From positions 83,845,903-83,909,902 of the forward strand of contig NC_135714.1 in assembly GCF_964656455.1 (NCBI RefSeq): a DNA stretch of 64,000 bases. Direction: 5' to 3'. The translations under genes and the position numbers were made by a program. Shown here piece by piece: positions 62,153-64,000 of this stretch (positions within the stretch are counted from its first letter, which is position 1; the number at the start of each line of letters is the position of its first letter). The notes under the pieces were generated by a model. That model was not told the origin of the DNA. It worked only from the letters and a program-made list of their open reading frames with translations, and ran no database searches. Origin of the DNA: Halichoerus grypus. Taxonomy: Eukaryota; Chordata; Mammalia; Carnivora; Phocidae.

Positions 62153-63605
62153 AGTCTGTGCTTTTCGTCTGGCTCCTCACTCTCTCGGTGTGTGCTCCAA
62201 GGTCCGGCCAAAACTCTTGATTATCCGGGCGGCAGGGAAGGATTGTCTCTTCGTCTCACACCGGCTCTGCCAGACACAGGCGCCTTTTGCAAAAACGGAG
62301 CAGATCAGCACTCGTACAGGCCCCGGAGAGACCCTGATGAATCCAGGTCCCTTAAAACGGTCGCGATCCGGGGTGGGTGGGGTGGCGTGGCAAAGCCACC
62401 AACAGCCTCTATGCCGTGCTTCGGCCCGAAGAGGAGGCGAGGGTGACGGGAAGAGCGGAGGGGCGGCTACAAGTTTGACTTCCCGGCCTCTCGAAAGGAA
62501 GAGACCCGGGTGGGAGAGGAAGAGGCGTAGGAGAAAGGGGTGGGTGCGGGGCAGGGTCCGGAGCCCAGCAGAGGAGGAGCCGGGGCCTAGTCGGCGCTAT
62601 GCCGGCGTCACTAGGGCAAAGAAAGGCTAGGGGGGAGGGGGAAACAGGAGACTCCGGACTGACGCCGGGCTTCTTTCGGTTTCTGCTCAAAGGTGCGGCC
62701 AGGGAGGGGAAGGAAATAATAGAGGAAAGACTTGATGTGTGTTGCTGTCCCCGCAGCTACAGCTATTCTGTGTCGGCCCCTGACGCCACCGTACACTCCG
62801 CCTTCCAGCGCGCTCCCGCACGCGCCCGCCCAGCCACCGCCACCACGCGCCCGTGCTGCCCCTGAGGCTCCGGCTCAGGCGCGAGGACGCGCCCATTCCC
62901 CCACCCCCTTAAACAGGAGAGGCCCTGGCTTCCCCAACCTTCCCACCCTACCCCACCCAACAGGCTGGTCACTCAAGCCACCCCAGGCCTGTATTTCCCC
63001 TCTTACCCGGCCGGCCAGTGGGCCGGCCTCCCTTCCCTTCCCCTAGCCGTCCACACCCACGCGTACAGAGGGGCCGGGGCCTCCCTCAAGCTGCGGCCTC
63101 GGCCTCCTCCCCGCGCGGCAGCTGGTGCCTCCCCGGCCCTACGGGGCTCACGCGCACGACACAGCCACAAGATGTCCGCTCTGACGGAACTACTGCCAGC
63201 TGCCACGCTCCGCCCCTCCCCCCTCCTCCTGCCTCTTCACCGCCGCGTATCAGTCCGCCAACGCCGCCGTCGCGAGCACAGGACGAATCTAAGGGTGAAG
63301 GGGAACGGTTTACTTCCTACGTCCAGGGCCGAGTTTATCTGTGCTACCCCCTTTTCCTTCTTTTTCGGAACAGCACCTTCTTACTAAACAGATCGGAGAT
63401 TGGACTGGGAGGGCGGGGGCCGGAGGCGGGTCATGGGCTGGGGGGAAGGGTAGACGAGCGGCGGAAACCCTCAGATTCAGAGAAGCATCGAGAACCGGAA
63501 GAAGACCATGGGAGGAAGGTAATGGAAGCGGCAGCTGCGCGGTCGAGACCCACGCCCCTCCCAGCAGCGTCCCCCAATTTCCTCACTTGGTATTGAGGCG
63601 GCGGA

Positions 63606-63615
63606 TCTCGCGAGA
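63606..63615. promoter_or_regulatory. TCTCGCGAGA palindrome (CGCG element), copy 1
   Basis: Exact 10-base palindrome. This motif is known in CpG-island promoters and is bound by BANP when unmethylated; Kaiso has also been linked to it. Here it lies upstream of UBE2D3, 108 bases from a second exact copy. Confidence 0.75.
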
Positions 63616-63713
63616 ACCTCGTGGCTGGCTAACAGGAGCTATAGCTCTGCAATGACTTAAGGGCAGTTTTGTGCGCTCTTCCTGATGGGGGCCCGCCCCC
63701 CAAACCCACAAAT

Positions 63714-63723
63714 TCTCGCGAGA
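63714..63723. promoter_or_regulatory. TCTCGCGAGA palindrome (CGCG element), copy 2
   Basis: Second exact copy of the palindrome, 108 bases start-to-start from the first. Two perfect copies of a 10-base motif this close together are unlikely to be chance. Confidence 0.75.
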
Positions 63724-64000
63724 TGCAATAGGCACCGGCTCGAGTTGGGGCGGGCCGTCTCCTGGAAGCACCGCCCCTGAATGCTTATACTGGTGGGAGG
63801 GAGAGGAAATGGAATTCCCCGGACTGGTTAGAGCGCGCGCCGACACATCCGTCTTTCACGCGCCCAATCAGGAATGTGCGGTGGGAGGTACCACGGTCTA
63901 ATTACTAGATGCCTTTAGTCCTGGTTGATCCGGGGTTTTGAAGTTTTCGGTTAAGCAGGTGAGCGGTATTTACTCGCCTGCCCGGTGGGCTGGTTAACCA

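Noticed and set aside
62190..62630. 146-codon open frame on plus opposite the UBE2D3 5' region
   Set aside because: Same GC-rich composition effect; nothing recognisable, and antisense to the promoter.
63018..63596. 192-codon open frame on plus in the CpG island
   Set aside because: Pro/Arg/Ser-rich composition of GC-rich chance frames, several overlapping frames on both strands and no recognisable domain.
63850..64000. First exon of CISD2, the next gene in the human order
   Set aside because: No sequence encoding the CISD2 N-terminus was found. In human the UBE2D3 gene with upstream non-coding exons extends further, so CISD2 is expected beyond the window.

Overview
This is mammalian nuclear DNA from a carnivore. 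At least 24 tRNA-derived Carnivora SINEs (SINEC type) can be read, many with exact target-site duplications (TSDs). Their tail form (a CTGCTTGTGTTCCCTC-like stretch, then TCTGTCAAATAAATAAATAAAATC) suggests an arctoid caniform (bear, seal or mustelid type) rather than a dog. No dog-type SINE was seen. This lineage call is inference from remembered SINE consensus forms.

Two protein-coding genes are present, both on the minus strand. Their order and orientation match the human 4q24 block MANBA-UBE2D3. (1) MANBA (lysosomal beta-mannosidase): only coding exon 1 (12877-13053, 59 codons with the signal peptide) lies here, with a small GC-rich promoter on its right; everything to its left (1-12876) is intron 1. 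(2) UBE2D3 (ubiquitin-conjugating E2): the complete 147-codon reading frame can be assembled from seven exons between 62152 and 36542. It has the HPN motif and catalytic Cys85, one intron with a GC donor and one intron of only 87 bases. A large CpG island (about 62130-63870) carries the UBE2D3 promoter, with two exact TCTCGCGAGA palindromes at its far side.

Layout: 1-12876 is MANBA intron 1, holding two processed pseudogenes of RRM-type RNA-binding proteins (RBM3 and HNRNPDL), old LINE/MIR remnants and young SINEs. 12877-13600 is MANBA exon 1 and promoter. 13600 to about 34400 is intergenic and dominated by nested retroelements: L1 and HAL1-like copies, a young L1 3' end with an apparent 3' transduction, a decayed ERVL-like pol remnant with a dUTPase-like segment, an antisense L1 with an ORF1-ORF2 deletion fusion, and inverted SINEs. 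About 34400-36541 is the probable UBE2D3 3' UTR. 36542-62152 is the UBE2D3 body. 62153-64000 is CpG island and upstream sequence.

The two genes act in separate pathways: lysosomal glycan breakdown (MANBA) and cytosolic/nuclear ubiquitin transfer (UBE2D3). I found no operon-like system, CRISPR array or novel multigene system. The interest lies in retroelement architecture and in splice and promoter details. All repeat-family names come from recognition by eye, without a database search, and edges without a stated TSD are approximate.
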